Positions 27,792 through 38,205 of a stretch of 64,000 bases of DNA are shown here, piece by piece. The position numbers and the translations under genes were made by a program. Each line of letters begins with the position of its first letter. The stretch's first letter is position 1. This stretch comes from Collinsella sp. An2 (GTDB lineage: Bacteria > Actinomycetota > Coriobacteriia > Coriobacteriales > Coriobacteriaceae): the NCBI RefSeq assembly GCF_002160065.1, contig NZ_NFJW01000001.1, forward strand, positions 1 to 64,000. Direction: 5' to 3'. The notes under the pieces were generated by a model. That model was given only the letters and a program-made list of their open reading frames with translations, searched no databases and was not told the DNA's origin.

Positions 27792-28134
27792 GTGGTGGCT
27801 GCTCCAGGCGCTGGCATGGGTTTGGCCCCTGGGAAAACGCTGATTACAGCCTCCGAGCGCCCCCTCGTGCACGCTCGCTTCGGAAAAGGGCGTCCGAAAC
27901 GCGATCGGCCGAGTAGACCAGGATACCCGACGGACAAAGCCCCTGGTAGATGGCCCGGGGCTTAAGGGCCTACTCGGCGATTCAGGAAAGGGACGCCCTT
28001 TTCCGAAGCGAGCGTGCTTTGAGGTCATCCGCGAAGGCTCATATTCAGCGTTTCCCTGGGGCTCGTGGCAAAGACGATGTATCACGCGCCGCCTGCGGCA
28101 AGGTCGTGGCGGCACACAACAGAGAGGAACGATC
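27792..28134. other. gene-free region holding inverted-repeat copy 2
   Basis: Between the flavodoxin-family gene and the small monooxygenase gene; it contains the element at 27869-28017 and the ribosome-binding site of the next gene. No other feature is seen. Confidence 0.6.
27869..28017. repeat. long inverted-repeat element, copy 2 (27-bp arms)
   Basis: Arms 27869-27895 and 27991-28017 are perfect 27-bp reverse complements but unrelated in sequence to copy 1. Inner stem CCGAGTAGAC (27909-27918) faces GCCTACTCGG (27968-27977), each exactly 13 bases from its arm, as in copy 1. The apical part has its own stem, AAGCCCC (27937-27943) with GGGGCTT (27957-27963). Total 149 bases against 148 in copy 1. 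Here it lies between same-direction genes. Confidence 0.9.
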
Positions 28135-28467
28135 ATGGCATTCACGATGAACCTGTACTACACCGGCGAGAACGGCGCGGCGCGCAAGTTTGCCGAGGAA
28201 ATGGAGTCCTCGGGCACCGCCGACGCGATCCGGTCGCGGGAGGGCAACCTGGCGTACCGCTATTTCCAGCCGCTCGACGATCCCGAGACGGTGCTGCTCA
28301 TCGACTCATGGGCAAACCAGGAGGCGCTCGACGCCCACCATGCTTCGCCGGCGATGACGACGATCGCCGAGCTGCGCGACAAGTACAATCTGCACATGCG
28401 TGCCGAGCGCTACATCTCCGACGAGGAGGGCGTGCCCGCGAAGGACGCCGCTTTCATGAGGGAGTAG
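28135..28467 (+). CDS. antibiotic biosynthesis monooxygenase (ABM) domain protein
   Basis: 110 residues, ferredoxin-like dimeric alpha/beta barrel. GNLAYRYFQPLDDPETVLLIDSWANQEALDAHHASP is the hallmark ABM segment. Members act on quinol-type or aromatic substrates without a cofactor, e.g. YgiN-type quinol monooxygenases. Its neighbours (flavin and quinone reductases) suggest a quinone-related role. Start at 28135 after AGAGGAAC. Last gene of the redox island. Confidence 0.85.
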   Translation: MAFTMNLYYTGENGAARKFAEEMESSGTADAIRSREGNLAYRYFQPLDDPETVLLIDSWANQEALDAHHASPAMTTIAELRDKYNLHMRAERYISDEEGVPAKDAAFMRE

Positions 28468-28591
28468 CCGCCTCGACCGATAATTCAAGAGACTGTCGCG
28501 CGGTGGGCCCCGAGCTCTCGGGCGCCGCGGGCCGCCTGCTCGACAGGCACGTACAGGCAAGGTGGTCGACGACGCAGGAGAGGTGAGGCGC

Positions 28592-29470
28592 ATGTTCCTT
28601 ACGCATCGCATAGAAGAGATCGTTGTCCAGAGCACCGACACGCGGCGCGCTATCGGTGAGTTCGTGCTGCGCGAACGCTCCCACCTGGCCGATTACACGA
28701 TCGGCGACATCGCCGAGGCCACCTTTTCGTCCAAACCGTCGGTGACGCGCTTTGCCAAGGCGCTCGGCTACAGCGGCTGGCGGGACTTCATCCGCGACTT
28801 CGTTGCGGAGGTCCATTTTGAAGAAAGCCACCAGACGGCCGTCGACCCCAACTATCCGTTTGCGGCGGGCGATGCGGACGAGACCGTGATCAATGCGGTC
28901 GCCGACGCGCAGTTCGACGCCGTGGCCGACACGATGCGCTTGCTCAACCGCGGCGCCATTGCGCTGGGCGCCCGATACCTGCAACATGCGAAGTGCGTGC
29001 ACGTGTTTGGGGTGAGCCCAAACACCTACCTGGGCGAGCTGTTCTGCCGCAAGCTGCTTTCGGTGGGCAAGACCGCCCACGTGGCAAGTCCCGACGAGAA
29101 CGGCGTGGTGGCGCGCTCACTCACATCGGATGACTGCGCCGTCATCATTTCGTATTCGGGCAACAACCCTGCGGTGAATCCCATGCAGGTGGTCCCGACG
29201 CTGCTTGCCAACAAGGTCCCGACAATCGCCATCACCGGTGAAGGCGAGAACTACCTGCGCCACAACGTGCGCTGCACCCTCACCATCTCATCGCGCGAGA
29301 CGCTCTACGACAAGATCAGCACCTTTGGCACCGAGGCCTCGATCCTCTTCTTGCTCAATGCGCTCTTTGGTTGCTACTTCGCGCGTGCGTACGAACGCAA
29401 CAAGGCGTTCAAGACGCGCTCGGCGCAGGCACTCGAGCAGTCGCGCGAGGCCGCGGGCATCGAGCGATAG
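28592..29470 (+). CDS. MurR/RpiR family transcriptional regulator
   Basis: 292 residues. The N-terminal HTH_6 domain (DYTIGDIAEATFSSKPSVTRFAKALGYSGWRDFIRDF) is followed by a SIS sugar-isomerase-fold effector domain (HVFGVSPNTYLGELFCRKL, VIISYSGNNPAVNPMQVVPTL). Family members sense sugar phosphates. It directly precedes the beta-glucoside PTS gene, with a GAAAC/GTTTC palindrome between, so it very likely controls that locus. Start at 28592 chosen for GGAGAGGTGAGG; a GTG at 28562 is less likely. Confidence 0.9.
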   Translation: MFLTHRIEEIVVQSTDTRRAIGEFVLRERSHLADYTIGDIAEATFSSKPSVTRFAKALGYSGWRDFIRDFVAEVHFEESHQTAVDPNYPFAAGDADETVINAVADAQFDAVADTMRLLNRGAIALGARYLQHAKCVHVFGVSPNTYLGELFCRKLLSVGKTAHVASPDENGVVARSLTSDDCAVIISYSGNNPAVNPMQVVPTLLANKVPTIAITGEGENYLRHNVRCTLTISSRETLYDKISTFGTEASILFLLNALFGCYFARAYERNKAFKTRSAQALEQSREAAGIER

Positions 29471-29554
29471 CCGCCTTTTTTCGGACATGTATACCCTCCG
29501 CCGTTCACCGGCGATTTTCTGCAAGTTTCATCGACCCCCGCCGCCGCGAGGGGT

Positions 29555-29580
29555 GTTTGAGAAACCTTGTTTCACATCCT
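29555..29580 (+). promoter_or_regulatory. candidate RpiR operator upstream of the beta-glucoside PTS
   Basis: TGAGAAAC-CTT-GTTTCACA is a near-perfect palindrome at about 29559-29577, centred in the 198-base gap between the RpiR regulator and the PTS gene. A further AAGTTTC lies at 29522. Confidence 0.5.
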
Positions 29581-29668
29581 GCGATAGCTATGTTTCCTGC
29601 TCACGGCCCTCCCTAGTATCGGGGTCGCCAAGCGTTCAGGTTGCGATCCGCAAGGAAGGAGAGGAAGC

Positions 29669-31564
29669 ATGAGCAAGAAGTATGAAGGGCTTGCACGCGA
29701 TATCGTGCAGCTCGTGGGCGGCAAAGAAAACGTCAGCAACGCGTATCATTGCCAGACCCGTCTTCGCTTCACGCTTGTCGACGAGGACAAGGCCGACGAG
29801 GAAGCGATCAAGGCTCATGACGGCGTCGTGGGAGTCATCCATGGTGCCGGCCAGTTCCAGGTGTGCATCGGCCCGCAGGTCGCCGATGTGTTTGAAGAGG
29901 TGGAAAAGCTCGTCGACACGGGAGCGAAGGATGCCGAGCCGGCCGAAGCCGAGAAGAAGGGTCCGTTTGACCGCGTGATCGACTTCGTGGCAGGCACGTT
30001 CCAGCCCATCATCCCCGCGCTGTCGGGCGCCGGCATGGTCAAGGCCGTCATGGCGCTGCTCGTCGTGTTCAACCTCATCGACTCGACGTCGCAGACCTAC
30101 CAGATGCTCAACATCTTTGCCGACGGCGTGTTCTACTTCCTGCCGATGCTCCTGGCGTTCACCGAGGCGCAGAAGCTCAAGTGCAACCCCATTCTCGCCG
30201 CGGGCGTGGCAGCCATGATGCTTCACCCGACGTGGAGTGCATTTGTAAGCGCGGGCGACCCGGTCAACTTCTTCGGTGTCATTCCGTTTACGCTGGCGAG
30301 CTACGGATCGAGCGTCATCCCCATCATCTTGGTGGTGTTCGTGCAGTCCTTCGTGGAGAAGTGGCTGAACAAGCACATTCCCGCCTCGGTGAACCTGGTG
30401 TTTGTTCCCATGCTCACGTTCTTGGTCATGGGTACGCTGGCCTTCTCGATCTTGGGACCCATCGGTGCGATCGTGGGCAACTGGCTCGCGGTGTTCTTCA
30501 CGTTCCTGGCCGAGAATGCGGCTTGGGTGCCTGCGGTGCTCATCGGCGGCCTCTGCCCCGTGATGGTCATGTTTGGCATCCACAACGGCGTGGCGCCGCT
30601 CGGCCCGGTGCAGATGGCCCAGCTTGGCTACGACAGCATCTGGGGCCCGGGCAACATCGTGTCCAACATGTGCCAGGCAACGGCTGGCCTCGTGGTGGCC
30701 TGGCGCTCCAAGCGTGACCGCAAGGCGGCCCTGCCCGGAGCCATCACCGCTTTCATGGGCATCACCGAGCCTATTCTTTACGGCACCAACCTGCCCAAGA
30801 AGTATCCGCTCGTAGCTGCGATGATCGGCGGCGCCGTGGGCGGCCTGTACGCCGGCCTCACGCAGACCCATCGCTTCGCGACGGGTTCCGGCGGCCTGCC
30901 TGCAGTCCTGCTCTACATCGGCGGCGACGACCTCTCGAACTTCTTCAACATCATCATCGCCATGGTGATCGGCGTGGTGGTGACGGGCGTGCTCACCTTC
31001 TTCCTGTCGCTTAAGTTCGAGGGCAAGGAAGACGCTTCCGAGCAGAACGGCGCCGAGGACGCGTCGGCTGCCGCTCCGGCTTCGGACGCCGTCGAGGTCG
31101 TGCTTTCCGACTCCTTGGTCGCAGCTCCGATCTCGGGCGAGGTGGTTGCCATGGAGAACGTCTCCGACCCCATCTTTGCCAGCAAGGCCATGGGCGAGGG
31201 CTGCGCGATCGTTCCTACTGAAGGCGAGCTCGTGTCGCCGTCGAACGGCGTGGTGAGCCTGGTCGCCGACACCGGACATGCGGTCGGCATCGTGTCTGAC
31301 GAGGGCGTCGAGGTCATGATGCATGTGGGCATCGATACCGTGAACCTCAAGGGTGCGCCGTTCACCGCGCATGTAAAGCCCGGCGATCGTGTGCTTGTGG
31401 GCCAGAAGCTGCTCGATATCGACCTCGACCAGATTCGCGCCGCCGGCCTCTCGACGGAGACGATGGTCATCATCACCAACACACCGGCGTTTGCCTCGGT
31501 GAAACCGGTGGCGTCGGGGACCGTTGTCGCAGGCGAAGACCTGGTAAGCATTACGGCGAAGTAG
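29669..31564 (+). CDS. bglF: PTS beta-glucoside transporter, IIBCA fusion
   Basis: 631 residues in one chain. The IIB domain (about 1-90) has its phosphocysteine Cys28 in NAYHCQTRLRF. The IIC domain (about 100-460) has around 10 membrane segments with TEPILYGTNLP and FGIHNGVAPLGP. The IIA domain (about 480-631) has its phosphohistidine His552 in VEVMMHVGIDTVNLKG. It imports and phosphorylates aryl-beta-glucosides or similar sugars. Start at 29669 after AAGGAGAGGAAG. The downstream GH1 enzyme would hydrolyse the product. No antiterminator protein or RAT site is evident; control appears to be by RpiR. Confidence 0.95.
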   Translation: MSKKYEGLARDIVQLVGGKENVSNAYHCQTRLRFTLVDEDKADEEAIKAHDGVVGVIHGAGQFQVCIGPQVADVFEEVEKLVDTGAKDAEPAEAEKKGPFDRVIDFVAGTFQPIIPALSGAGMVKAVMALLVVFNLIDSTSQTYQMLNIFADGVFYFLPMLLAFTEAQKLKCNPILAAGVAAMMLHPTWSAFVSAGDPVNFFGVIPFTLASYGSSVIPIILVVFVQSFVEKWLNKHIPASVNLVFVPMLTFLVMGTLAFSILGPIGAIVGNWLAVFFTFLAENAAWVPAVLIGGLCPVMVMFGIHNGVAPLGPVQMAQLGYDSIWGPGNIVSNMCQATAGLVVAWRSKRDRKAALPGAITAFMGITEPILYGTNLPKKYPLVAAMIGGAVGGLYAGLTQTHRFATGSGGLPAVLLYIGGDDLSNFFNIIIAMVIGVVVTGVLTFFLSLKFEGKEDASEQNGAEDASAAAPASDAVEVVLSDSLVAAPISGEVVAMENVSDPIFASKAMGEGCAIVPTEGELVSPSNGVVSLVADTGHAVGIVSDEGVEVMMHVGIDTVNLKGAPFTAHVKPGDRVLVGQKLLDIDLDQIRAAGLSTETMVIITNTPAFASVKPVASGTVVAGEDLVSITAK

Positions 31565-33040
<1,476 letters not shown>

Positions 33041-33084
33041 GAGGGGCTTGCGCGTGGGCGCCGAGGCACCCGGGCATCGTAGGG

Positions 33085-33117
33085 CGGGGGGCGCGCGAAA
33101 GAGTCGTGCGCCCCCCC
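33085..33117 (+). terminator. GC-rich hairpin after the bgl operon
   Basis: GGGGGGCGCGCG pairs with CGTGCGCCCCCC around a short loop. There is no T-run, so it may be a rho-assisted or weak terminator. Confidence 0.5.
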
Positions 33118-33139
33118 GTGTGAGCAGGAAGGTTTTGAG

Positions 33140-34108
33140 ATGGTCGATATCGCAAGCGTGCTGGGAAGCATGGCGTCGCTCGTCGTGGTGACGCTTTTGG
33201 GCTATATCGCGGCGAAGCTGGGATTTCTGTCTGCCCAGGTGCGTCCGGCATTGTCGGGGCTCATCTTCAACATCACGTTGCCCTGCACGATTCTGGCTTC
33301 GGTGGGGGAGGTCGACGCATCGTCCGGTGGTGACCAGATCGTCTGGTCCATCATCCTGGGCTTTGCGCTGTTCTTTGTCATGCTGGGGGCCGCGGCGCTT
33401 GCGTGCCTCGTCTCTCGTCCGCAGCGCGCTGAGCGCAACCTGTATCTCTTCATGGGCGTCCTCACCAACACGGGCTTCATTGGGTTTGCCGTGCTGGAGT
33501 CGATCTTTGGCGGCGGGTCGGTCTTTTTGGGAAGCGTCTTCATCGCGGTTTCGAACGTCTTTCTCTACAGTATCGGCATCGCGGTGCTCACGTCGGGGTC
33601 CCACGACTCTGACAGTGCTGCTGCAAGGCCGACGCGGCGCGAGCGGCTGCGGACGATGCTCGACAATATGCTCAACGCGCCGCTTGTGGTGAGCCTTGTC
33701 GCCATGGTGATCTTCTTTGCGCAGCTTCCCGTTCCCGCGCCGATCATGCAGGCGGCCGATATGGCGGGCGGTATCACCTCGCCGCTTGCCATGATGCTCG
33801 TGGGACTTTCGATTGCCGATGCCGACCTGAAGCGGGTGCTTGGTGACGTGAAGCTTTGGGTTTACACCGCCGTGCGCTTTCTGGTGGTCCCGCTTGCGGC
33901 CTATGTGCTTTTGGCTCCCGTGGTACCAAGCAAGCTTGCGCTCGGGATCTTCATCGTGATGCTGGCCATGCCCACGGGCTCCATGGCAGGGCCCATTGCG
34001 GCCACCTATGGGCAGAGCGGGGAGACGCCGGCGCGCGGAACCATCGTCTCGACGCTCGCGTCGTTTGCAATTGTGCCGGTGCTCTGCCTGGTGATGAGCG
34101 TGGGCTGA
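33140..34108 (+). CDS. AEC family transporter (auxin efflux carrier-like)
   Basis: 322 residues with about ten hydrophobic helices. The N-terminal half (LLGYIAAKLGFLSAQVRPALSGLIFNITLPCTIL) and the repeated second half (MLVGLSIADADLKRVLG, ALGIFIVMLAMPTGSMAGPIAATYG) match the AEC family, which moves organic acids, amino acids or hydrophobic anions. Substrate unknown. It is convergent with the LysR gene at 34136-35056. Start at 33140 after AGGAAGG. Confidence 0.88.
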   Translation: MVDIASVLGSMASLVVVTLLGYIAAKLGFLSAQVRPALSGLIFNITLPCTILASVGEVDASSGGDQIVWSIILGFALFFVMLGAAALACLVSRPQRAERNLYLFMGVLTNTGFIGFAVLESIFGGGSVFLGSVFIAVSNVFLYSIGIAVLTSGSHDSDSAAARPTRRERLRTMLDNMLNAPLVVSLVAMVIFFAQLPVPAPIMQAADMAGGITSPLAMMLVGLSIADADLKRVLGDVKLWVYTAVRFLVVPLAAYVLLAPVVPSKLALGIFIVMLAMPTGSMAGPIAATYGQSGETPARGTIVSTLASFAIVPVLCLVMSVG

Positions 34109-34135
34109 GACCCGCGACGAGAGCCGGCGTGCTGG

Positions 34136-35056
34136 CTACGCGCCGGGAGCCAGGTGCCCGTCAGCGCTCGCCCCGTCTTCCCGTACGAAGGCAAGAAAGC
34201 GGCTCGCGGCATCGCCGAGCGGGGCGTCGCGCTTCCAGGCGAAGTCGATAACCGAGATGAGCGGCGGGAAGAGCAGGCGAAACTCGAGGTTCGTGCCGGG
34301 GCCCGCCGGCGTGAGGCCTTCGTAGGTAAGCATGCTGCCCACGCCCTCGCGCACCAGCACGGCGCCGTTGAACGCAAGGTTCACTGTGGCTGCGACATGC
34401 GGTCGGCTCGTCTGGTCGCCCAGCCAGGTGGCAAAGAGGCCACCGATCTCATCGCCCTGCGCGAAGCGTTCAGGGAGGATGAGCTCCTTGCCTGCAAGGT
34501 CGGCGGGACCCACGGTGTCGTGCGCGGTCAACGGGTCATCGGCCCGCATGAGGATACCCCAGGCGTCGGTGGGCGTCAGACGTATGTGCGCGTAGCGGTC
34601 GATGCCGGGATGTGACATGAGAACCGAGAAGTCGTCGAGCCCGCGCTCGAGGCGCTCGATGAGGTCCGGTGCATTGCCGCTGTGCACATGGAACCTCACG
34701 CCGGGATGCCGCGCGCGAAACGCACGGACGCGAGCGGCGATGACGCGGATGCCGTCGGACTCGCCCGCGCCGATGTGGATGTCACCCTCTACGATGTCGT
34801 CGCGATGCTGGAGGTCGGCCTCGGTCTGGTCGCTGAGCCCCACGATTTCCCGCGCGCGTCGCTGCAGGTAGAGGCCCTTTTCGGTGGGGGTGACGTTTCT
34901 GCTGTGACGCTCGAGCAGGGTGCAGCCCAGTTCGCGCTCGAGTGCGGCGATCTGGCGCGAAAGCGCCGGCTGGGTGACGTGCAGGGTCTCGGCCGCGCGC
35001 GACATGGTGCCGTACTCGCAGACGGCGAGAAAGTAGCGCAGGGTGCGGAGTTCCAT
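34136..35056 (-). CDS. LysR family transcriptional regulator
   Basis: 306 residues. HTH MELRTLRYFLAVCEYGTMSRAAETLHVTQPALSRQIAALERELG, then an effector domain with HVHSGNAPDLIERLERGLDDF. It is similar in layout to the LysR protein at 18510 (both have an HSGNAxDxxERLxxGxxDF block), so the two are probably paralogues that respond to related ligands. Divergent from the genes beginning at 35175; the palindrome between (35073-35105) is the likely operator. Confidence 0.92.
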   Translation of the reverse strand: MELRTLRYFLAVCEYGTMSRAAETLHVTQPALSRQIAALERELGCTLLERHSRNVTPTEKGLYLQRRAREIVGLSDQTEADLQHRDDIVEGDIHIGAGESDGIRVIAARVRAFRARHPGVRFHVHSGNAPDLIERLERGLDDFSVLMSHPGIDRYAHIRLTPTDAWGILMRADDPLTAHDTVGPADLAGKELILPERFAQGDEIGGLFATWLGDQTSRPHVAATVNLAFNGAVLVREGVGSMLTYEGLTPAGPGTNLEFRLLFPPLISVIDFAWKRDAPLGDAASRFLAFVREDGASADGHLAPGA

Positions 35057-35072
35057 AAGTCCTCCTATAACG

Positions 35073-35105
35073 ATTGCTCATAGCACACTATAAAACATAA
35101 GCAAT
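35073..35105. promoter_or_regulatory. LysR operator candidate
   Basis: ATTGCTCAT (35073-35081) and ATAAGCAAT (35097-35105) form an inverted repeat with 8 of 9 positions paired, 15 bases apart, in the divergent gap between the LysR gene and the cyclophilin-like gene. Spacing and AT content fit a LysR-type recognition site. Confidence 0.6.
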
Positions 35106-35174
35106 GGTATTTAGCGGTGGGCGGCGCGATACTGGAGGCGAAGCAACGATGAAGGCTTGGCGGGGAGGTGCGCG

Positions 35175-35603
35175 ATGCGGGTCACAATGGAGTTTGACGC
35201 GGTCGCAGTCCCTGTCGAGCTCAACGATTCCCCGGCCGCCCAAGCGCTCCTTCAGCATCTGCCGCTCAGGTTGAGCATGAACGGGTCGAGCGTGGGGTGC
35301 TGCGGCCAGCTGCCGTTTGCCCTGCCGCACGACGCCGCGCAGCTCCACGACGGCTGGGCGGATGGCGACCTCAACTACAAGCCGGCGGGCGACTGGCTTG
35401 CGCTGTTCTTTGACGACGAAGAGAACTCGGCGCGCTATGGCGGTCAGGTGACGCTGGGGCATGTGACGGGGCCGCTGGGGCCGCTGCGCGACCTTGCGGG
35501 CGAGCACGCGGCACGCATCGTGGCGACGGGCGAGGACGGCGTGGCGGGTGCCAGCGCTCGCGAGGGGGTGCATGTGTCCGTTGAGGCGCCTGCGAGCGGC
35601 TAA
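35175..35603 (+). CDS. cyclophilin-like fold protein
   Basis: 142 residues. The N-terminal half (MEFDAVAVPVELNDSPAAQALLQHLPLRLSMNG) and GDWLALFFDDEE match the small bacterial cyclophilin-like proteins found near reductases and ABC transporters. It lacks obvious peptidyl-prolyl isomerase residues. It contains CC in VGCCGQLPF. The true role of the family is not established. Start at 35175 after GGGGAGGTG. A second member lies at 43732. Confidence 0.8.
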   Translation: MRVTMEFDAVAVPVELNDSPAAQALLQHLPLRLSMNGSSVGCCGQLPFALPHDAAQLHDGWADGDLNYKPAGDWLALFFDDEENSARYGGQVTLGHVTGPLGPLRDLAGEHAARIVATGEDGVAGASAREGVHVSVEAPASG

Positions 35604-35709
35604 GACGTTGCGGCAGCGTGGCCGCATGGCTTTGTGCGGCGGCGCGATGGCTGGACCGTGCGCCGCGTGTTCTTTCTGACGTAGCTAACCAACGACGATT
35701 GGAGCGAAT

Positions 35710-36429
35710 ATGGCACTGACCACCGATATGACGGCATTCGAGCAGACCGACCCAGAGTTTGCGGAGCGCTTCTCGCACTTTGCAGGGACCGAGGTTCCGG
35801 GCGAGCCGGCAGCCAAGCTTCCGGCGCGCGAGCGTCACCTTGTGATTCTGGCGGCGCTGCTGGGCTGCCAGGGCGTGGATGAGTTTCGCGTCCAGCTTGC
35901 CGACGCCCTTGACGATGGCGTGACGCCCATCGAGGCCCGCGAGGTGGTCTATCAGGCCACGGCGTATCTGGGCATCGGCCGCGTGCGCCCGTTCCTGAGC
36001 GCGCTCAACGAGGTACTCGCCAAGCGCGGCGTGGAACTGCCGCTGGCGCCCCAGGCCACGACGACGCTCGACACGCGTCTTGCCGCGGGCAACCAGAAGC
36101 AGATCGACTACTTTGGCGAGGGCATGCGCGAGAGCTGGGCAAACGGTCCTGCAGAGCGCGCGCACATCAACCGCTGGCTCGCCGACAACTGCTTTGGCGA
36201 CTACTACACGCGCGGCGGTCTCTCTGACGAGGACCGCGAGATGGTGACCTTCTGCTATATCGCCGCGCAGGGAGGTTGCGAGCCGCAGGCCACGGCGCAC
36301 GCGGGCGGCAACCTGAACCTCGGCCGCACGAAGGATTTCTTGTACCGCGTGGTCTCGCAGATGGTTCCCTACATTGGCTATCCGCGCAGTCTGAACACGC
36401 TGACGTGTGTGGACAACGCCGCGAAGTAA
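35710..36429 (+). CDS. carboxymuconolactone decarboxylase family protein, two domains
   Basis: 239 residues comprising two CMD/AhpD-like helical domains (about 10-110 and 125-235). LVILAALLGCQGVDEFRVQLADALDDGVTPIEAREVVYQATAYLGIGR is the first core. The second has DREMVTFCYIAAQGGCEPQATAHAGGNLNLGRTKDFL. The CxxC/H catalytic motif of AhpD peroxiredoxin reductases is not complete, as only single cysteines are present. It is in a run with a cupin and an aldo/keto reductase, a frequent combination. Start at 35710 after GGAGC. Confidence 0.88.
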   Translation: MALTTDMTAFEQTDPEFAERFSHFAGTEVPGEPAAKLPARERHLVILAALLGCQGVDEFRVQLADALDDGVTPIEAREVVYQATAYLGIGRVRPFLSALNEVLAKRGVELPLAPQATTTLDTRLAAGNQKQIDYFGEGMRESWANGPAERAHINRWLADNCFGDYYTRGGLSDEDREMVTFCYIAAQGGCEPQATAHAGGNLNLGRTKDFLYRVVSQMVPYIGYPRSLNTLTCVDNAAK

Positions 36430-36538
36430 TGTGTGCGGCGGGCGGGCGCCCGTGCGGCAGCCGTCGCTCAACCAAGATACGTGTGGCTGCTGGCCTGCAA
36501 CATACGATAAGAAACAAACAATGAGAAGGAGAACAACC

Positions 36539-36955
36539 ATGAGTGAACAGAACGACTTCACCCCGACCTTTGGCCTCGGCGCGCCCAACGACGCCTACGC
36601 GCAGTACTTCATTGGCCAGTCCTACCTCAACGCGCTGACCGGTCCCGAGGCAGGCGTGGCGCTTGCCAACGTGACCTTCGAGCCGGGGTGCCGCAACAAC
36701 TGGCACATCCACAACGCCGACAAGGGCGGCGGCCAGATTCTCATCTGCACCGACGGTCGCGGCTGGTACCAGGAGTGGGGCAAGCAGCCGCAGGAGCTCA
36801 CGCCCGGCACCGTCGTGGTGATCCCCGCGGGCGTGAAGCACTGGCACGGCGCCGCGCACGACAGCTGGTTCTCGCACATCGCCTTCGAGGCTCCGGGCGA
36901 GAACTGCAGCAACGAATGGCTTGAACCCGTTACCGACGAGCAGTATCCGGCGTAA
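36539..36955 (+). CDS. cupin domain protein
   Basis: 138 residues, one cupin barrel. Metal-site motifs: NNWHIHNADKGGGQILICTDGRGWYQ (HxH...E/Q-like) and GVKHWHGAAHDSWFSHIAFE. Small cupins beside CMD proteins are common and may act on quinone-like or aromatic compounds; the substrate is unknown. Start at 36539 after AGAAGGAGAAC. A terminator follows, so the downstream reductase may have its own promoter. Confidence 0.9.
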   Translation: MSEQNDFTPTFGLGAPNDAYAQYFIGQSYLNALTGPEAGVALANVTFEPGCRNNWHIHNADKGGGQILICTDGRGWYQEWGKQPQELTPGTVVVIPAGVKHWHGAAHDSWFSHIAFEAPGENCSNEWLEPVTDEQYPA

Positions 36956-36961
36956 GTTGCT

Positions 36962-36996
36962 AGGCGCATCCATCGAACGGCGGGTGCGCCTTTTTG
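36962..36996 (+). terminator. rho-independent terminator after the cupin gene
   Basis: AGGCGCATCC pairs with GGGTGCGCCT and is followed by TTTT, a few bases past the cupin stop. Confidence 0.8.
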
Positions 36997-37034
36997 CACG
37001 CGGCGCGGGCCGTGCGCGTGAGAGGAGAGACAGA

Positions 37035-38057
37035 ATGGCAGAGATGTATACCACGCTGGGACATTCCGGCATTCAGGTGAGTCGCATCTGCCTGGGAGGC
37101 ATGAGCTTTGGCGAGCATATCCCGGGTGGGCATCAGTGGACGCTGGGCCCGGACGAGACGCGTGACGTGATTGCGCGGGCGCTCGAGCAGGGCGTGAACT
37201 TCATCGACACCGCCAACTGCTACGCAGCCGGCACGAGCGAGGAGTACATCGGCGCCGCACTGCGCGAGCTTGGTGTGCAACGCGATAAGGTGGTCCTTGC
37301 CAGCAAGGTCTTCTTCAACGAGGGGCGGCTTTCGGCCACGGCCATCGAGCACGAGATCGACGGGACGCTGCGCCGCCTGGGCACCGACTACCTGGACCTC
37401 TATATCATTCATCGCTTTGACTACGACACACCCATGGAGGAGACCATGGAGGCGCTCGACAAGCTGGTGCGCGCCGGCAAGGTGCGAGCGATCGGTGCGA
37501 GCGCCATGTATGCCTATCAATTCCATAACATGCAGGTAATCGCCAAGCAGAACGGGTGGACGCCGTTTACCAGCATGCAGTGCCACTACAACCTGCTCTA
37601 TCGCGAGGACGAGCGCGAGATGATCCCCGTGTGTCGTCAGTTCGATGTGGCGCTCACGCCGTACAGCCCGCTTGCCTCGGGACATCTGTGCCGTCCTACC
37701 TGGGATTCAAGCTCGGTTCGCTCCACGACGGACAACACCATGCGCCAGAAGTACGACGCCGATCGGGAGCGCGACCTGCCGATTGTGACGCGTGTTGCCG
37801 AGGTCGCAACGCAACATGGCGTGCCCATGTCGCGCATCGCGCTTGCCTGGCACTGGGCGCGCGGCGTCACGGCGCCTATCGTGGGCTGCTCGAAGCCCGA
37901 GCGTGTCGACGATGCGGTCGCGGCGCTGGATATTGTGCTCACGTCCGAGGAGCTTGACTACCTGGAAGAACCGTATGTGGCCCACGAGCTCGTGGGGCCG
38001 CTGGCACGCCCCGGCGAGAAGCCGCTTGCGGGCACGAACGATCCGAACAAGAAGTAG
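37035..38057 (+). CDS. aldo/keto reductase
   Basis: 340 residues of the YghZ/Kv-beta-like aldo/keto reductase subgroup. The tetrad is present: NFIDTANCYAAG (Asp, Tyr), VLASKVFF (Lys), YIIHRFD (His). The NADPH site near the C-terminus is APIVGCSKPERVDDAVAAL. Substrate unknown. Start at 37035 after GAGGAGAG. Confidence 0.93.
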   Translation: MAEMYTTLGHSGIQVSRICLGGMSFGEHIPGGHQWTLGPDETRDVIARALEQGVNFIDTANCYAAGTSEEYIGAALRELGVQRDKVVLASKVFFNEGRLSATAIEHEIDGTLRRLGTDYLDLYIIHRFDYDTPMEETMEALDKLVRAGKVRAIGASAMYAYQFHNMQVIAKQNGWTPFTSMQCHYNLLYREDEREMIPVCRQFDVALTPYSPLASGHLCRPTWDSSSVRSTTDNTMRQKYDADRERDLPIVTRVAEVATQHGVPMSRIALAWHWARGVTAPIVGCSKPERVDDAVAALDIVLTSEELDYLEEPYVAHELVGPLARPGEKPLAGTNDPNKK

Positions 38058-38205
38058 ACGGCTGCATGAACGTGCCGGGCGTCGGTCAGGGGTCGATGCC
38101 CGGCACGGGCAAGCGGGTCCGATGCGGTATCCGGTTTGGGGCATGCTGCTCGCAGGAGCATATTCGGGCTGTTTTTTGTCGGCACGAACGCTATATATCA
38201 TCGCG

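Noticed and set aside
29471-29668. RAT antiterminator or riboswitch upstream of the beta-glucoside PTS
   Set aside because: No BglG-type antiterminator gene or RAT-like stem precedes the gene; a GAAAC/GTTTC palindrome and an adjacent RpiR regulator explain control more simply.
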